Shown here: positions 25,690 to 34,512 of the stretch, piece by piece
Layout: the number at the start of each line of letters is the position of its first letter
Numbering within the stretch: the first letter of the stretch is position 1
Position numbers and translations under genes: made by a program
Origin: Acidisoma sp. L85
Lineage (GTDB): Bacteria > Pseudomonadota > Alphaproteobacteria > Acetobacterales > Acetobacteraceae
Length of the DNA: 64,000 bases
Assembly: GCF_009765865.1 (NCBI RefSeq)
Contig: NZ_LMUQ01000018.1
Location: forward strand, 42,968-106,967
Direction of reading: 5' to 3'
The notes under the pieces: generated by a model
Seen by the model: only the letters and a program-made list of their open reading frames with translations
What the model was told of the DNA's origin: nothing
Databases searched by the model: none

Positions 25690-26655
25690 TCACACCATCG
25701 CCATGGCATTGGCCGGCGAGCCCACGCCGCCACGCAAGTTGAGCGGCGAGGACACGAAGAAGCAGGTTTGCACGCCGCTCCGCGCGCATTCCTCCGCAAG
25801 GCTGTCGAGGTCGAACAGCTCGCCCAAGACCAGTCCGAGACGAGCGATGGCAAGATGCAGACTCGGTTTACCCTCATGAATGGGCCAAGTCTCGACCGTG
25901 ACACAGTCGGACGCGACGGCCGCCACTCCGCTATCCCACAGAAATTCCCACATCGCGCTGTCGGCGGCGAGACCCGAATAGGTCCGATTGCGGAACAGGG
26001 CGTCACGCTCCGCTCCATCCTGCGCCGCGCGGAAAGCCTCAACCCATCCCGTGCGAACCAGTAGCACATCGCCACGCCCCAGGACCGTACCGGTCTGCTC
26101 CAATGCCGCCACGAGGTCGGCCGCCGAAGCGGTTAGGCTGCCCATTGAGGACCAGGCACGACCGATGCGAGCGAAATAACGAGGAAGATCGACCATCACC
26201 CCGCGCGTTGCGATCCCGAACCGCACATAATGCTCGATCCCGAGCTTCGTGCCCTCGCGCTGCGTAATCTCCTCCGGTCGCACGCCGTTGTAAAAGCCGT
26301 GGATCGGATCGCCGATGTGGCAGAGTCCATCCCATTGCGTCGATCCCTGCGGATATAGTCCATCGACCCGGTCGTCCCGGACGGTGAGCCCCGCAAGGCT
26401 GGCGCAGATCAGGGTTTGCGCCGGTGCGGTGCGGTGCCGATGCGCAAGCGGCCCAACCTCGCCGAGCGGGACATGCAGCGGCAGGTTAAGATTGAAGCGC
26501 AGGCCGCGCCGTACGAGCGCCGCTGCCGCTGCCGTGGTCTCGGCGTCGATGTTGTTGAGTGTGCCGAGCTGATCCTCGGCGCCCCACACGCCCCAGGCGA
26601 GAGGCAAGCCGGTCGCATCCGGCCGGGGCAGATCCGCGAATGCTGGAACGCTCAT
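25690..26655 (-). CDS. Cyclase-family metal hydrolase (kynurenine formamidase-like)
   Basis: A 321-aa member of the cyclase/kynurenine formamidase superfamily (COG1878-type), metal-dependent hydrolases of amides, lactones or cyclic ketones. Key stretches: AWGVWGAEDQLGTLNNID at the N-terminus, and STQWDGLCHIGDPIHG (~97-112), which corresponds to the metal-binding HxGTHxDxPxH motif in its TQWDGxxH variant; then GVMVDLPRYFAR and DVLLVRTGWVEAF. ATG 26655 overlaps the SMP-30 stop (ATGA); a long in-frame leader upstream is only the antisense-frame of that gene. Last gene of the ThDP/SMP-30/cyclase operon. Confidence 0.82.
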   Translation of the reverse strand: MSVPAFADLPRPDATGLPLAWGVWGAEDQLGTLNNIDAETTAAAAALVRRGLRFNLNLPLHVPLGEVGPLAHRHRTAPAQTLICASLAGLTVRDDRVDGLYPQGSTQWDGLCHIGDPIHGFYNGVRPEEITQREGTKLGIEHYVRFGIATRGVMVDLPRYFARIGRAWSSMGSLTASAADLVAALEQTGTVLGRGDVLLVRTGWVEAFRAAQDGAERDALFRNRTYSGLAADSAMWEFLWDSGVAAVASDCVTVETWPIHEGKPSLHLAIARLGLVLGELFDLDSLAEECARSGVQTCFFVSSPLNLRGGVGSPANAMAMV

Positions 26656-27566
26656 CGATGCGAGAACATCGGCTTTCCCTCTACAGGAAGTTTGGCGCGC
26701 AAGATGGTTCCCGTCTCGGATTCGGTGACGAACAGACTGCGGCCGTCCGCGCCGCCATAGGCGAGATTGGTCGTGAGCCGTCCGGTGCAGGATCTGATAC
26801 GCCAGAGCGGTTCTCCAAAGGGATCGAAGATCCAGACGGAACCGAGGCCGGCATGCGCAACCGCGAGATTTCCGGCTGCATCCACCGCCAGCCCATCCGG
26901 GCCGCCAAGCCCGCCGGAAAGCTGGATGAAGAGGCCCACCTTGGTCGTCGTGCCATCCGGCAGAAGCGGAATCCGCCAGATGCAATTCCCGCGAGTCACC
27001 GCGACCAGCAGCGCGGTCCCAGCCGCATCTGTCACCAAACCATTGGGGCTCGGCACAGTGTCGATCAGCTTGTCGAGCCGCCCGTCCGCGGTCAGCCGAT
27101 AGACCCTCCCCGTGGCATCCTGCAGACCCGTCTGGCCCTGATCGGTGAAATACAAATCGCCATTGGCGGCGAAGAACAGGTCGTTGATGCCCTTGAAGTG
27201 TTCCGACCACCGGCCGTGGAGAATCGGCGTCACGCTGCCCTTCTCGGCATCGAGCAACATGAGCCCGTTCCGGTAATCCGCGACAAAGATGCGCCCGTCG
27301 CGGTGAATCTTCAGCCCGTTCGGCTCGCCGTCGTATTCGGCGACCAGATCGAACCTTCCATCCGGCGATACGCGGAAGATCCGCCCATGGGCGATATCGA
27401 CAACATAAAGATTGCCGTCCCGATCGAAGGACGGGCCTTCCAGGAAAGAGTGCACGGCGGCACCGCCGCGATTCGCCTCCGTCCATCGGCTGGATCTCGG
27501 CTGCCTGTAGATCGCGGGCAGTTCCGCGAAGACCTCAGTTTCCAGGGAGGGAGGCGCCGCGAACAT
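26652..27566 (-). CDS. SMP-30/gluconolactonase-family protein
   Basis: A 304-aa six-bladed beta-propeller of the SMP-30/gluconolaconase/LRE family, calcium-dependent lactonases. Blade motifs: EGPSFDRDGNLYVVDIAHGRIFRVSPDG near the N-terminus (metal Glu in EGP), GEPNGLKIHRDGRIFVADYRNGL, GINDLFFAANGDLYFTDQG, SPNGLVTDAAG and GGPDGLAVDAAGNLAVAH. Probably opens a lactone intermediate. No signal peptide, so cytoplasmic. Overlaps the cyclase start and lies 58 bp after the ThDP gene. Confidence 0.87.
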   Translation of the reverse strand: MFAAPPSLETEVFAELPAIYRQPRSSRWTEANRGGAAVHSFLEGPSFDRDGNLYVVDIAHGRIFRVSPDGRFDLVAEYDGEPNGLKIHRDGRIFVADYRNGLMLLDAEKGSVTPILHGRWSEHFKGINDLFFAANGDLYFTDQGQTGLQDATGRVYRLTADGRLDKLIDTVPSPNGLVTDAAGTALLVAVTRGNCIWRIPLLPDGTTTKVGLFIQLSGGLGGPDGLAVDAAGNLAVAHAGLGSVWIFDPFGEPLWRIRSCTGRLTTNLAYGGADGRSLFVTESETGTILRAKLPVEGKPMFSHR

Positions 27567-27624
27567 CGGTCAGATCTCCCCAAGCGCCGGTGCGACGCAG
27601 CGCCGTTTCCGCGGATCCGCGCCC

Positions 27625-29364
27625 TCAGGCGACACGGTCACCAGGGCGAATCTGCATCGCACGGCTATCCGCCGCAGGCAGCATTTGCGCCGGATCGCGC
27701 GTCACAACGACGTCGATCACCGTAGGACCATCGCCACGCAATGACTGTGCCAAAGCCCCGGCCAGCTCCCCCGGCTGCGTCACTCGCAGCCCGCGGCAGC
27801 CGAAGGCACGCGCGACTTCCGCGTAGTTGGTCTCCGCGAGGTCGGAGGCATGGTAGGAGCCGGCGCCGTACATCAGGTGCTGCAACGCCTTCACGTAGCC
27901 GGAGGCCGCGTTGTTGACGATGATGATCGTGATCGGCAAGCCCAGCCGCCGGACTGTCTCCAGCTCCCCCGCCATCATGTTGAACCCGCCATCGCCGGTG
28001 AGAGCGACGACAGGTCTGCCGGGCGCCCCCAGCGCGGCACCGATCGCGCCGGGCAGGCCGTAGCCGATGGAAGCAAAGCCACGATCCGGAACGAAACCCC
28101 GGCCGGGCTGCTTGGTGTCAAACAGCAACCCGCCCCAATGCGCCGCGAAGCCACCATCGGCGACCAGGATGCCGTCGCCCGGCAGCGCCCGGTTGAGCTC
28201 GCCCATCAGTCGGCCCATGCCGATCGGAATCTCTTCAGATTCGTAGCGCGGCGCCGCGAGCCGCCGCCAATCCTCCATCCGTTTCGCAATCTCGGCGGCG
28301 TAGCTCCTCTGGCGCTCCCGAACGCGAGGTGCGTCTGCCTTCAGGGACTCCCGCAAATCCCGCAGGGTCTCCCGTGCATCGCCCCAAAGCGCCATTTCCG
28401 GCGAAAGGGTGCGGCCGATCTCCTCGGCAACGATGTCGATATGGATCACGCGCGCCGTCGCCGGCGGCAGCACGTAGCGCTTGGTGGCGATCTCGCCGAG
28501 CTTGCAGCCGACCACGAGCAGAAGATCGGCCTCGGCGATCAGACCATTCGCGATCCGGTCGTAGCGGCCGAACAGCCCGGCACTCAGCGGATCCGTGCAG
28601 GCGATCGCGCCTTTGCCCGTCAGGGTATGGGCGACCGGCAGGTTCAGCAGCTCCGCAAAGCGAGAAACCTCCGCCGCCGCACCGCTGAGATGCACGCCGC
28701 CCCCGGCCAGCAGCAACGGACGCTTCGCCTCGGCGAGACGGCGCGCCGCCTTTGCCAAGGTCGTTGCATCCGGCCGCATTCGCAGCGCGGGCGCCGCCTG
28801 ATAAATCGGATCCGCCACGAAGGCCTCGGGCTCGTAGCCGCAACGCGCGTGGCAGATGTCTTCCGGGATCGAGACGACGACCGGGCCCGGCCGGCCGCTG
28901 GTCGCAATGGCGAAGGCCCGGCGCACGAGTTCCGGGATCCGCTGCATCGACTCGACGCGCAGCACCTCCTTCGCCGCGGGGCGCAGGATGTCGAGCTGCC
29001 GGGCCTCCTGCGTCATGTTCTTGCCGGCGTGGTCGCGATGGGCATCACCGATGATCGCAACCATCGGGGAGCCCGCATTCAGCGCCTCGACCAGGCCGGT
29101 GACGAGATTCGTGGCACCCGGGCCAAGGGTCGCGTCCACCAGGCCGACACGGCCGGAGACCTTCGCGTAGGCATCGGCGATGAATGCCGCCGCCCGCTCG
29201 TCGTTGATCAGGTAGTGGTCGAGCCCGAGCCGCCGCGCCGCGTCGTAGAAGGGCAGAAGCTGGAAGCCGCCCATGCCGAACATCGGGCCGCCGCCATGCG
29301 CTATGATCGAGCGAGCGATCGCCTCGCCGCCTGTCATTTCATTGTCGGTCATCTCTGGACGCAC
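27625..29364 (-). CDS. ThDP-dependent enzyme (acetolactate synthase-like)
   Basis: A 579-aa three-domain thiamine-diphosphate enzyme (pyruvate-oxidase/acetolactate-synthase family). The catalytic Glu56 sits in INDERAAAFIADAYAK; the middle domain carries LLLAGGGVHLSGAA, LTGKGAI and LLVVGCKLGE; the ThDP/Mg motif runs from GDGGFNMMAGELET to IIIVNN. GTG 29364 is favoured because GGAG lies seven bases upstream; an ATG four codons later (29352) has no good ribosome site. Candidate reactions are decarboxylation, carboligation or C-C hydrolysis of a 2-oxo acid or cyclic diketone; the neighbouring cyclase and SMP-30 do not settle which. Confidence 0.87.
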   Translation of the reverse strand: MRPEMTDNEMTGGEAIARSIIAHGGGPMFGMGGFQLLPFYDAARRLGLDHYLINDERAAAFIADAYAKVSGRVGLVDATLGPGATNLVTGLVEALNAGSPMVAIIGDAHRDHAGKNMTQEARQLDILRPAAKEVLRVESMQRIPELVRRAFAIATSGRPGPVVVSIPEDICHARCGYEPEAFVADPIYQAAPALRMRPDATTLAKAARRLAEAKRPLLLAGGGVHLSGAAAEVSRFAELLNLPVAHTLTGKGAIACTDPLSAGLFGRYDRIANGLIAEADLLLVVGCKLGEIATKRYVLPPATARVIHIDIVAEEIGRTLSPEMALWGDARETLRDLRESLKADAPRVRERQRSYAAEIAKRMEDWRRLAAPRYESEEIPIGMGRLMGELNRALPGDGILVADGGFAAHWGGLLFDTKQPGRGFVPDRGFASIGYGLPGAIGAALGAPGRPVVALTGDGGFNMMAGELETVRRLGLPITIIIVNNAASGYVKALQHLMYGAGSYHASDLAETNYAEVARAFGCRGLRVTQPGELAGALAQSLRGDGPTVIDVVVTRDPAQMLPAADSRAMQIRPGDRVA

Positions 29365-29428
29365 CGCAGGTCTCCGGTGCCAGGGTTGGGGCCGCCATTA
29401 TTCAAAACCCGTCTCCCGACCTGCGATT

Positions 29429-30262
29429 CTAGCGGTGCCGTGCTGGCAGCAGCTGCCGCAGGCCGGCGGAGCCGAGACCTTGGGTCAGGCGCCCGAGTTC
29501 CTCGGACAGGGCCCGCGCCTCCGTCCGCAGCAGGGCCGCGATATTCTCGCGCCGCTCCGGTAGCATCCGGCTGTCGATCGCGGCGACGCTGAGCGCCACC
29601 ACCGGCTCACCGTGATCGCCGGTCACCGCGACGCCGACCGCGCTCATGCCCGCCAGGATCCGCCCGTTGTTGAAGGCGTAGCCCTGCCGGCGGGTTTGGG
29701 CCACGAGCTCGTGCAGCGTCGTCGCGTCGAAGCCGGCATAGGCTTCGAGCCGAGCGTGATTAGCGGAAACAGTGGTCTCGATCTCCGCATCGGTCAGGCA
29801 GGCCAGCAGAGCGAGACTACCGGCACCGACCCCAAGCGGCCGGCGGTCACCGACTGAAAGAGTGAGCGTGCGGATGGGAAAGCTTCCCTCCCGGCGATCG
29901 ATGCAGAGCGATTCCGCATTGCTGCGCACCGAGAGGAAGACGGTGTCCGAGGTCCGCTCGGCCAGGCGGTCAAGGATTGGCTGGATAAGATCGACGAGAC
30001 CCCGGCGGCTCGCCGCCTTGGTTCCGAAGGCGAAGAGATCCCAGCCGAGATGAAACAGTCCCGTGGCTTCTTGCTCGATCACCCCCGCCGTCACCATCGC
30101 GGCCAATAGCCGATGGGTCGTGGAGCGGGAGAGGCCGGTCGCTGCGGCGATATCAGAAGAACGGCTGCCGCTCGGGTCGCCTGCGGCGACCGCCCGCAAG
30201 ATCGCGGTGGCGCGCTCGATGCTCTGGTTCCGGGCCGGATCGTCCACTGAGTGGAATTCCAT
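29429..30262 (-). CDS. IclR-family regulator (2)
   Basis: A 277-aa IclR-type regulator. HTH: SRSSDIAAATGLSRSTTHRLLAAMVTAG (~residues 30-57); effector domain with SDTVFLSVRSNAESLCIDRREGSFPIR and GRILAGMSAVGVAVTGDHGEPVVALSVAA. ATG 30262 is used; a TTG six codons upstream is an alternative. It precedes the ThDP operon on the same strand (64 bp) and is divergent from the duplicated-domain gene at 30374, either of which may be its target. Confidence 0.87.
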   Translation of the reverse strand: MEFHSVDDPARNQSIERATAILRAVAAGDPSGSRSSDIAAATGLSRSTTHRLLAAMVTAGVIEQEATGLFHLGWDLFAFGTKAASRRGLVDLIQPILDRLAERTSDTVFLSVRSNAESLCIDRREGSFPIRTLTLSVGDRRPLGVGAGSLALLACLTDAEIETTVSANHARLEAYAGFDATTLHELVAQTRRQGYAFNNGRILAGMSAVGVAVTGDHGEPVVALSVAAIDSRMLPERRENIAALLRTEARALSEELGRLTQGLGSAGLRQLLPARHR

Positions 30263-30373
30263 TTCCAACAGGTGCGACAAGACCTACCATCCCGGCCGCT
30301 GGCTGCCAAATCCTTTCGCAACTTTGATCAAGCGGGCCGCGCCGCCGCCGCCGCCGCGCAGGAGTAAGCGCCA

Positions 30374-31189
30374 TTGGTCGATAACGAGCCCCGCATCCTC
30401 ACGCTTCATAGCGTGACGTCGCTTGGCCCGGGGGCGGCGGGAAGCGTGGTCGTCGCAGGATCACATGGCGGTGTTTATGCTGCGGCTGTGGCGGCCGAAT
30501 TCGGCTTGCGCGGGATTATCCTGAACGATGCTGGCATCGGCCTCGATGAAGCCGGCATCGCGGGCCTCGCCTTGCTCGACACGCATGGCCTGGCAGCAGC
30601 CGCAGTCAGCCATAGTTCCGCGCGGATCGGCGACGCCACCGATATGCGGGCGCGCGGCATCGTCAGCACCGTGAACCAGACCGCCGCCCGTCTCGGCTGC
30701 CGCCCCGGCCGCTCGGCGGAATGGACAGCGGAGCAGATGCTACGGGCCAAGCCGGCGCCCCCTGCCCGGCTCGACCTGTCCGAGGCACGAAGCCTGCTAC
30801 TGCCCGGCGTGACCCCCGTCTGGGGGCTCGATTCGAATTCTCTTGTTGCGGCTTCGGACATCGGAAGCATCGTGGTGACCGGCTCGCACGGCGGACTACT
30901 CGGCGGAATGCCAGCAACCGCCATCAAGTTTCCTGTCCGAGCGGCGGTCTACAACGATGCCGGAGGCGGAATCGATCGGGCCGGCCTAGGCCGCCTGCCC
31001 GCCCTCTCGGCGCTTGGAATAGCCGCAGCCACCGTCTCCGCGGCAACGGCTCGCATCGGCGAGGCTCGCTCGACCTGGGAGACCGGGATCATCTCCGTGG
31101 TCAACGACACGGCACTGGCGGCAGGTGCGCGAATCGGCGAGGGCGTGCCTAGTTTCGTCTCGCGGCTCATGCAAAGCCATTCAAGCTGA
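30374..31189 (+). CDS. Unrecognised protein of two tandem repeats (GSHGG/NDAG)
   Basis: A 271-aa protein I do not recognise. It is an internal duplication: residues 24-109 and 165-251 align with a constant offset of about 141-143. Shared landmarks are GSHGG (29-33; 170-174), YNDAG/LNDAG (~50-54; ~193-197), LGI/HGL then AAA.VS (~71-79; ~214-222), (S/T)ARIG (82-86; 225-229) and GI(V/I)S.VN (95-101; 238-244). The start is TTG 30374 with AGGAG nine bases upstream; no better ATG exists. No signal peptide or TM segment; cytoplasmic, Gly/Ala-rich, likely an enzyme with two half-sites at GSHGG and NDAG. Divergent from an IclR gene, so it probably belongs to the catabolic pathway of the ThDP/SMP-30/cyclase operon. 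Function not assigned. Confidence 0.7.
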   Translation: MVDNEPRILTLHSVTSLGPGAAGSVVVAGSHGGVYAAAVAAEFGLRGIILNDAGIGLDEAGIAGLALLDTHGLAAAAVSHSSARIGDATDMRARGIVSTVNQTAARLGCRPGRSAEWTAEQMLRAKPAPPARLDLSEARSLLLPGVTPVWGLDSNSLVAASDIGSIVVTGSHGGLLGGMPATAIKFPVRAAVYNDAGGGIDRAGLGRLPALSALGIAAATVSAATARIGEARSTWETGIISVVNDTALAAGARIGEGVPSFVSRLMQSHSS

Positions 31190-31274
31190 GTGACGATCTA
31201 TCTTTCGAATAGAAATAACGTCACCATTGGCAAGCGGATATCCAGCTGGGGGATGTTCAGGATCGATATTTATT

Positions 31275-31421
31275 TTATGCTTTGGCTGAAATGATTTGAT
31301 TTCCCCAGGGGTCCTCAAACGAAGCTTTCTGACTTGTCTCCAGCGCAATCGAATGCAAGCCCGACATATTTGGATTACGCTGGACGGCACCTGCACTCTC
31401 CCATGTGTAGAAGGCGAAGTG
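31275..31421 (-). pseudogene. VOC dioxygenase pseudogene, C-terminal piece
   Basis: Reading the minus strand from the element border gives HFAFYTWESAGAVQR, then MSGLHSIALET and FEDPWGNQIISAKA before a TAA at 31275-31277. This is the end of a two-domain vicinal-oxygen-chelate protein of the catechol-2,3-dioxygenase (CatE-like) group; GYHHH..., W.SAGA and DP.GN are its landmarks. The upstream part lies beyond the IS256 element at 32821-33221, and the two pieces join in frame across the duplicated 9-bp target. Confidence 0.8.
31413..31421. repeat. Target-site duplication, left copy
   Basis: GGCGAAGTG, identical to 32821-32829, directly abuts the left end of the IS256-family element. Confidence 0.85.
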
Positions 31422-32820
31422 GGTGGCGTAGCGATGTGTGTGGAAATAGCCTGATGGGCGTCTCCGGCCTGGGGATGTTTGTTCGGGTTAGGCCGCGAGG
31501 TCAATCGTCTGCGGCTCGGCTATCTTTTCGCCCAAGCTCTGCCAGCCATTCACCTTACGCATTGTGATCTGGCCGGACGCCAACAAAGCCCAGAACAGCA
31601 TGCAAGCGGTTTCTGCCGATGGCAGAACGGTCTGCGTTTTGATGCGGCGCTTGAACTCCTCATGCAGGCGTTCGATCGCGTTGGTCGTCCGGGCTGACTT
31701 CCACTGGGAAGAGGGCAGACGGAGAAAGGCAAACAGGCGCTCGCCGGCTTCCTCCAAACTTGTGGCCACGGCAGGACAGCGCAGACGCCATTTCCGCAGG
31801 AAAGCACGCCGCCGGGTCTGCACCTCCTTGGCGGTGTCGGCGTAGATCATGTCGGTGTAATCGGCCGTGACTTCATCGTGCAGGGCGTCTGGTGCGTGCG
31901 CCAGCAGATTACGATGCTTGTGAACCGTGCAGCGCTGGGCAGGCACCTCCGGCCATAGCGCCGCCAGCGCGCGTTCCAAGCCGGTGGCACCGTCGGTGAT
32001 CAGGAACGCCGGTGTGGGCAGGCCGCGCGCGACCAGGTCATCCAGGATGGCACGCCAGGCCGCCTCGCTCTCGCCACCCATGTTCTTCACCGCCAAAAGC
32101 ACCTTCTGCCCGTCCCGACGTACACCCAGCACCACCAGCAACGAGATGTTGGTGGCCTTGCGGTCCAGCCGCACGCGCACGACCGTGCCGTCCAGGATGA
32201 GCCGCACGATGTCTTCCGCGGCCAGGTCACGCTTGGCCCAAGCCTCCCAATCCGTGCGGACCTTGCGCCAGGTGCGGCTGACCACGTCCTTACCAACGGC
32301 GCCGTCGAACAAGGCGCTCAGTGCGCGTTTCACCCGGCGGGTGTTGGTGCCGGCAAGATAGGTGCCTGCGATCAGCGCCTCCACCTGCCGGGTCATCCGC
32401 GCATACCGAGGTAGCGATGGGCTGCTCCACTCCCGGGTGCCCCCGGCGGCTTGCGCCATCCGTGCGCGTGGCACGCTGATCTCCACCGGCCCGAAGCTGC
32501 CGAGCAACTGACGCTCTCGCGTTCCGTTCCGATAGCCTTTGGGCTCGCCGAGCGCCCGCTGGTGGCGGCCACGACCCAGGGCCGCCGTCAACTCCTGTTC
32601 CAGCAACTCCTGGATAAACCCACGAACGCGGTCGCGGATGCCGAACTCGATCGGATCGAACCAGGCCTTCCTGGCAAATAGCCCAGTGTCAATCGCGTCC
32701 GTCGGCGTGCTATTCTCTTCCATGGCGTGGTCTCCGCCGGCGTGCCAACGCCGGTTGTGGTTGGTTGAACAAACCGGAGACTACGTCACCTCACGATTCC
32801 ACCACTTCCGCGACGCCACC
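31422..32820. mobile_element. IS256-family insertion sequence, complete (1399 bp)
   Basis: Borders are set by imperfect terminal inverted repeats: left end begins GGTGGCGTAGCG, right end (reverse strand) begins GGTGGCGTCGCG, with further scattered matches inward including TCTCCGG. A 9-bp direct repeat GGCGAAGTG flanks both ends, within the 8-9 bp range known for this family. One intact transposase gene fills most of the element. It sits inside a VOC gene. The intact reading frame, and exact target duplication, point to a recent insertion that could still be mobile. Confidence 0.9.
31488..32723 (-). CDS. IS256-family transposase
   Basis: A 411-aa mutator-type DDE transposase. The catalytic Asp178 is in LILDGTVVRV, Asp244 in LITDGATGLE and the Glu is most likely Glu351 in RTTNAIERLHEEFKRR. 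The C/H motif QRCTVHKHRN (Cys265, His268) of the family is present. N-terminal DNA-binding region with GRGRHQR and GYRNGTRER. No frameshift or stop; length normal. Confidence 0.93.
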   Translation of the reverse strand: MEENSTPTDAIDTGLFARKAWFDPIEFGIRDRVRGFIQELLEQELTAALGRGRHQRALGEPKGYRNGTRERQLLGSFGPVEISVPRARMAQAAGGTREWSSPSLPRYARMTRQVEALIAGTYLAGTNTRRVKRALSALFDGAVGKDVVSRTWRKVRTDWEAWAKRDLAAEDIVRLILDGTVVRVRLDRKATNISLLVVLGVRRDGQKVLLAVKNMGGESEAAWRAILDDLVARGLPTPAFLITDGATGLERALAALWPEVPAQRCTVHKHRNLLAHAPDALHDEVTADYTDMIYADTAKEVQTRRRAFLRKWRLRCPAVATSLEEAGERLFAFLRLPSSQWKSARTTNAIERLHEEFKRRIKTQTVLPSAETACMLFWALLASGQITMRKVNGWQSLGEKIAEPQTIDLAA

Positions 32821-32829
32821 GGCGAAGTG
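32821..32829. repeat. Target-site duplication, right copy
   Basis: GGCGAAGTG, identical to 31413-31421, directly abuts the right end of the IS256-family element. Confidence 0.85.
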
Positions 32830-33221
32830 ATGATGATAGCCGTCCCACAACATGAAACTTGCCTGCGGACCACTTCTCGTGACCGCTAGATTCAGTGTCT
32901 CCGCATAGTAACGAGCCGCAGCTTGCACGGCGCCGGCCCGGAGGTGGACATGGCCAATGCCAATCCGCGCTGGTGCCTTCCAAGCTCCCCACGCATCCGT
33001 TGTGGCGCTCCGGATTAGTCCGACGGCCCTGCGGTTTTGCAGTCATCCGGCACGGCATTCGGACAGTGCGGCAACGTCAGAAAGGTCTGGTCATAACGGC
33101 CAAGCAGAACCATTGTGGCTTCGCGTTCTACCAATTCCAATCCGATGATGTCTTGGTAGAACCGGCCGACCCGCTCGAGCTGTCTCACGCGTAGCGTGAC
33201 CCCAGAGATTCGGCTCCTCAA
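32821..33221 (-). pseudogene. VOC dioxygenase pseudogene, N-terminal and middle pieces
   Basis: Minus strand from 33221: ISGVTLRVRQLERVGRFYQDIIGLELVE and VLLGRYDQTFLTLP, the first VOC domain, ending at a stop near 33015. In another frame the second domain follows: ARIGIGHVHLRAGA, AARYYAETLNLAVT, SFMLWDGYHHHFA, up to the element border at 32821. Relatives have about 80-100 more residues between the PNAVPDD.KTAG block and the IGHVHLR strand, so an internal deletion with frame change had already killed the gene, independent of the IS. The first codon appears to be TTG. Confidence 0.75.
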
Positions 33222-33432
33222 GTTTTCGTCAGCGTCGATTTCGCTTCTTGGATACTCATGTCCCTAGATCCTAACAGCGGGATCGACAGACGGTTGCGCC
33301 GATTGCAGCCGCTGGCGCCGCTGGCCATAACCCTGGATCTGCGGGATGACGTCAGTCGTCAGCAACTCGACGACCTCCGCGACCTTACTGAAGACAAGGC
33401 CACCTATGTCGGTCTGTGCCATGAAACGCTGA

Positions 33433-33816
33433 TGCCCGAAGATGTGCGCCGCGCCGAGTTATCTTGCGGCGCACAGAGCGCCCAAGAATGCGGCCGATCT
33501 CGCGGCGCACGCCTGCCTGCATAACACCTTGTCGAGTACGACCAGCGCGGACCGCTGGCATTTCGGCAAGGATGGCAAAACGACCGTGCCGGTTAGAGGG
33601 CCGTTGGGGGCGAATAACGGGGAAGCATTGCGCAACGCGGCCATTGCTGGGCTGGGCATGATTTACCAGCCCTTTTTTCTCATCGCCGAAGCTCTGAGGA
33701 ATGGGGAAGTGGTCGAAGTAGCTTTGGACCTTCCACCGCCGCCCGACCTCGGAATTTATGTGATGTATCCACAGAGCGGCAGGGTCGCCCCGAAAGGCCG
33801 CGCGACGATGCAATAG
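33433..33816 (+). pseudogene. LysR-family regulator, C-terminal fragment
   Basis: About 125 residues of a LysR effector domain: CAAPSYLAAHRAPKNAADLAAHACL, then VPVRGPLGANNGEALRNAAIAGLGM and FLIAEALRNGEVVEV, ending with IYVMYPQSGRVAPKGRA. The HTH and the first half of the effector domain are missing; the frame is closed upstream by a TGA at 33430-33432. The preceding 33222-33430 holds an open frame (ITLDLRDDVSRQQL...) that I cannot assign. A remnant probably contemporary with decay of the adjacent VOC gene, which it may once have regulated. Confidence 0.75.
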
Positions 33817-33951
33817 CTGGTGGCACGGTTCAGGGGACAGGCTCCCTGGGACATCCGACCACAACCCACGGAATCAGCAAAAGCCAGAACCGACCAGTTG
33901 GCACCGCGGAAGCCGCGGGCAAAACCCAACAATGCGCGATGAGTTCCTGCC

Positions 33952-34512
33952 TTACGATTTCTGTTTAGGCAGCATGCGCTCCAAGGTACCGTCTTTCTTC
34001 ACGGCAACATGCCACACCGTGGCGCTGACATGGAGGATGACCAACGCGTAGACCAGCCATTGACCTACAACGACATGGAGCTGGAACCCAAAGTCCGACA
34101 GTTCCTGCGTCTTTGGCAAGCCCGGTAAATTAAATAGCCAGTAGAAGCCGACTGGAAAACCACCCGTGGCATTCATTAAGTACCCACTGACGGGCATCCC
34201 TATCAGAATCACGTAGAGCAACGAATGTGACGCACGAGCCGCAAGCCTGTCCCAGCGAGCGAAGCCCTGAGGCAAAGGCGGTGCGGGATGGCGAGACCGC
34301 CAAATCAAACGGACGACGATGATCATCAGAATTGTGATTCCGATTGACTCGTGCAGGGTGAACAACTGGCCTGCGATATGGGCTGTTGAAGGCATATTGA
34401 CCATCACCCATGCTAAGGGAACCGTAAGAAACACCAGCAATGCGGTGATCCAATGCAGGGCCTGAGCAACCGGCGTAAAGCGGGCAAATGCAATTTGGGA
34501 TGGATCGGTCAT
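33952..34512 (-). CDS. Cytochrome b561-family membrane protein
   Basis: A 186-aa di-haem b-type cytochrome of the CybB group with four TM segments. Candidate haem ligands are His20 (ALHWITALL), His54 (LHESIG), His146 (LHVVVG) and His161 (LHVSATVWH). Such proteins pass electrons between the quinone pool and periplasmic acceptors; CybB acts as superoxide:quinone oxidoreductase in E. coli. Single gene, no evident operon partner. Confidence 0.88.
   Translation of the reverse strand: MTDPSQIAFARFTPVAQALHWITALLVFLTVPLAWVMVNMPSTAHIAGQLFTLHESIGITILMIIVVRLIWRSRHPAPPLPQGFARWDRLAARASHSLLYVILIGMPVSGYLMNATGGFPVGFYWLFNLPGLPKTQELSDFGFQLHVVVGQWLVYALVILHVSATVWHVAVKKDGTLERMLPKQKS

Noticed and set aside
27850..29592. 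Plus-strand frame of 580 codons opposite the ThDP gene.
   Set aside because: No conserved stretch; the ThDP and catalytic Glu motifs lie on the minus strand.
30338..30358. GCC-GCC repeat just before the duplicated-domain gene, considered as a functional microsatellite.
   Set aside because: Short and common in GC-rich DNA; it sits upstream of the ribosome site and shows no sign of a regulatory role.
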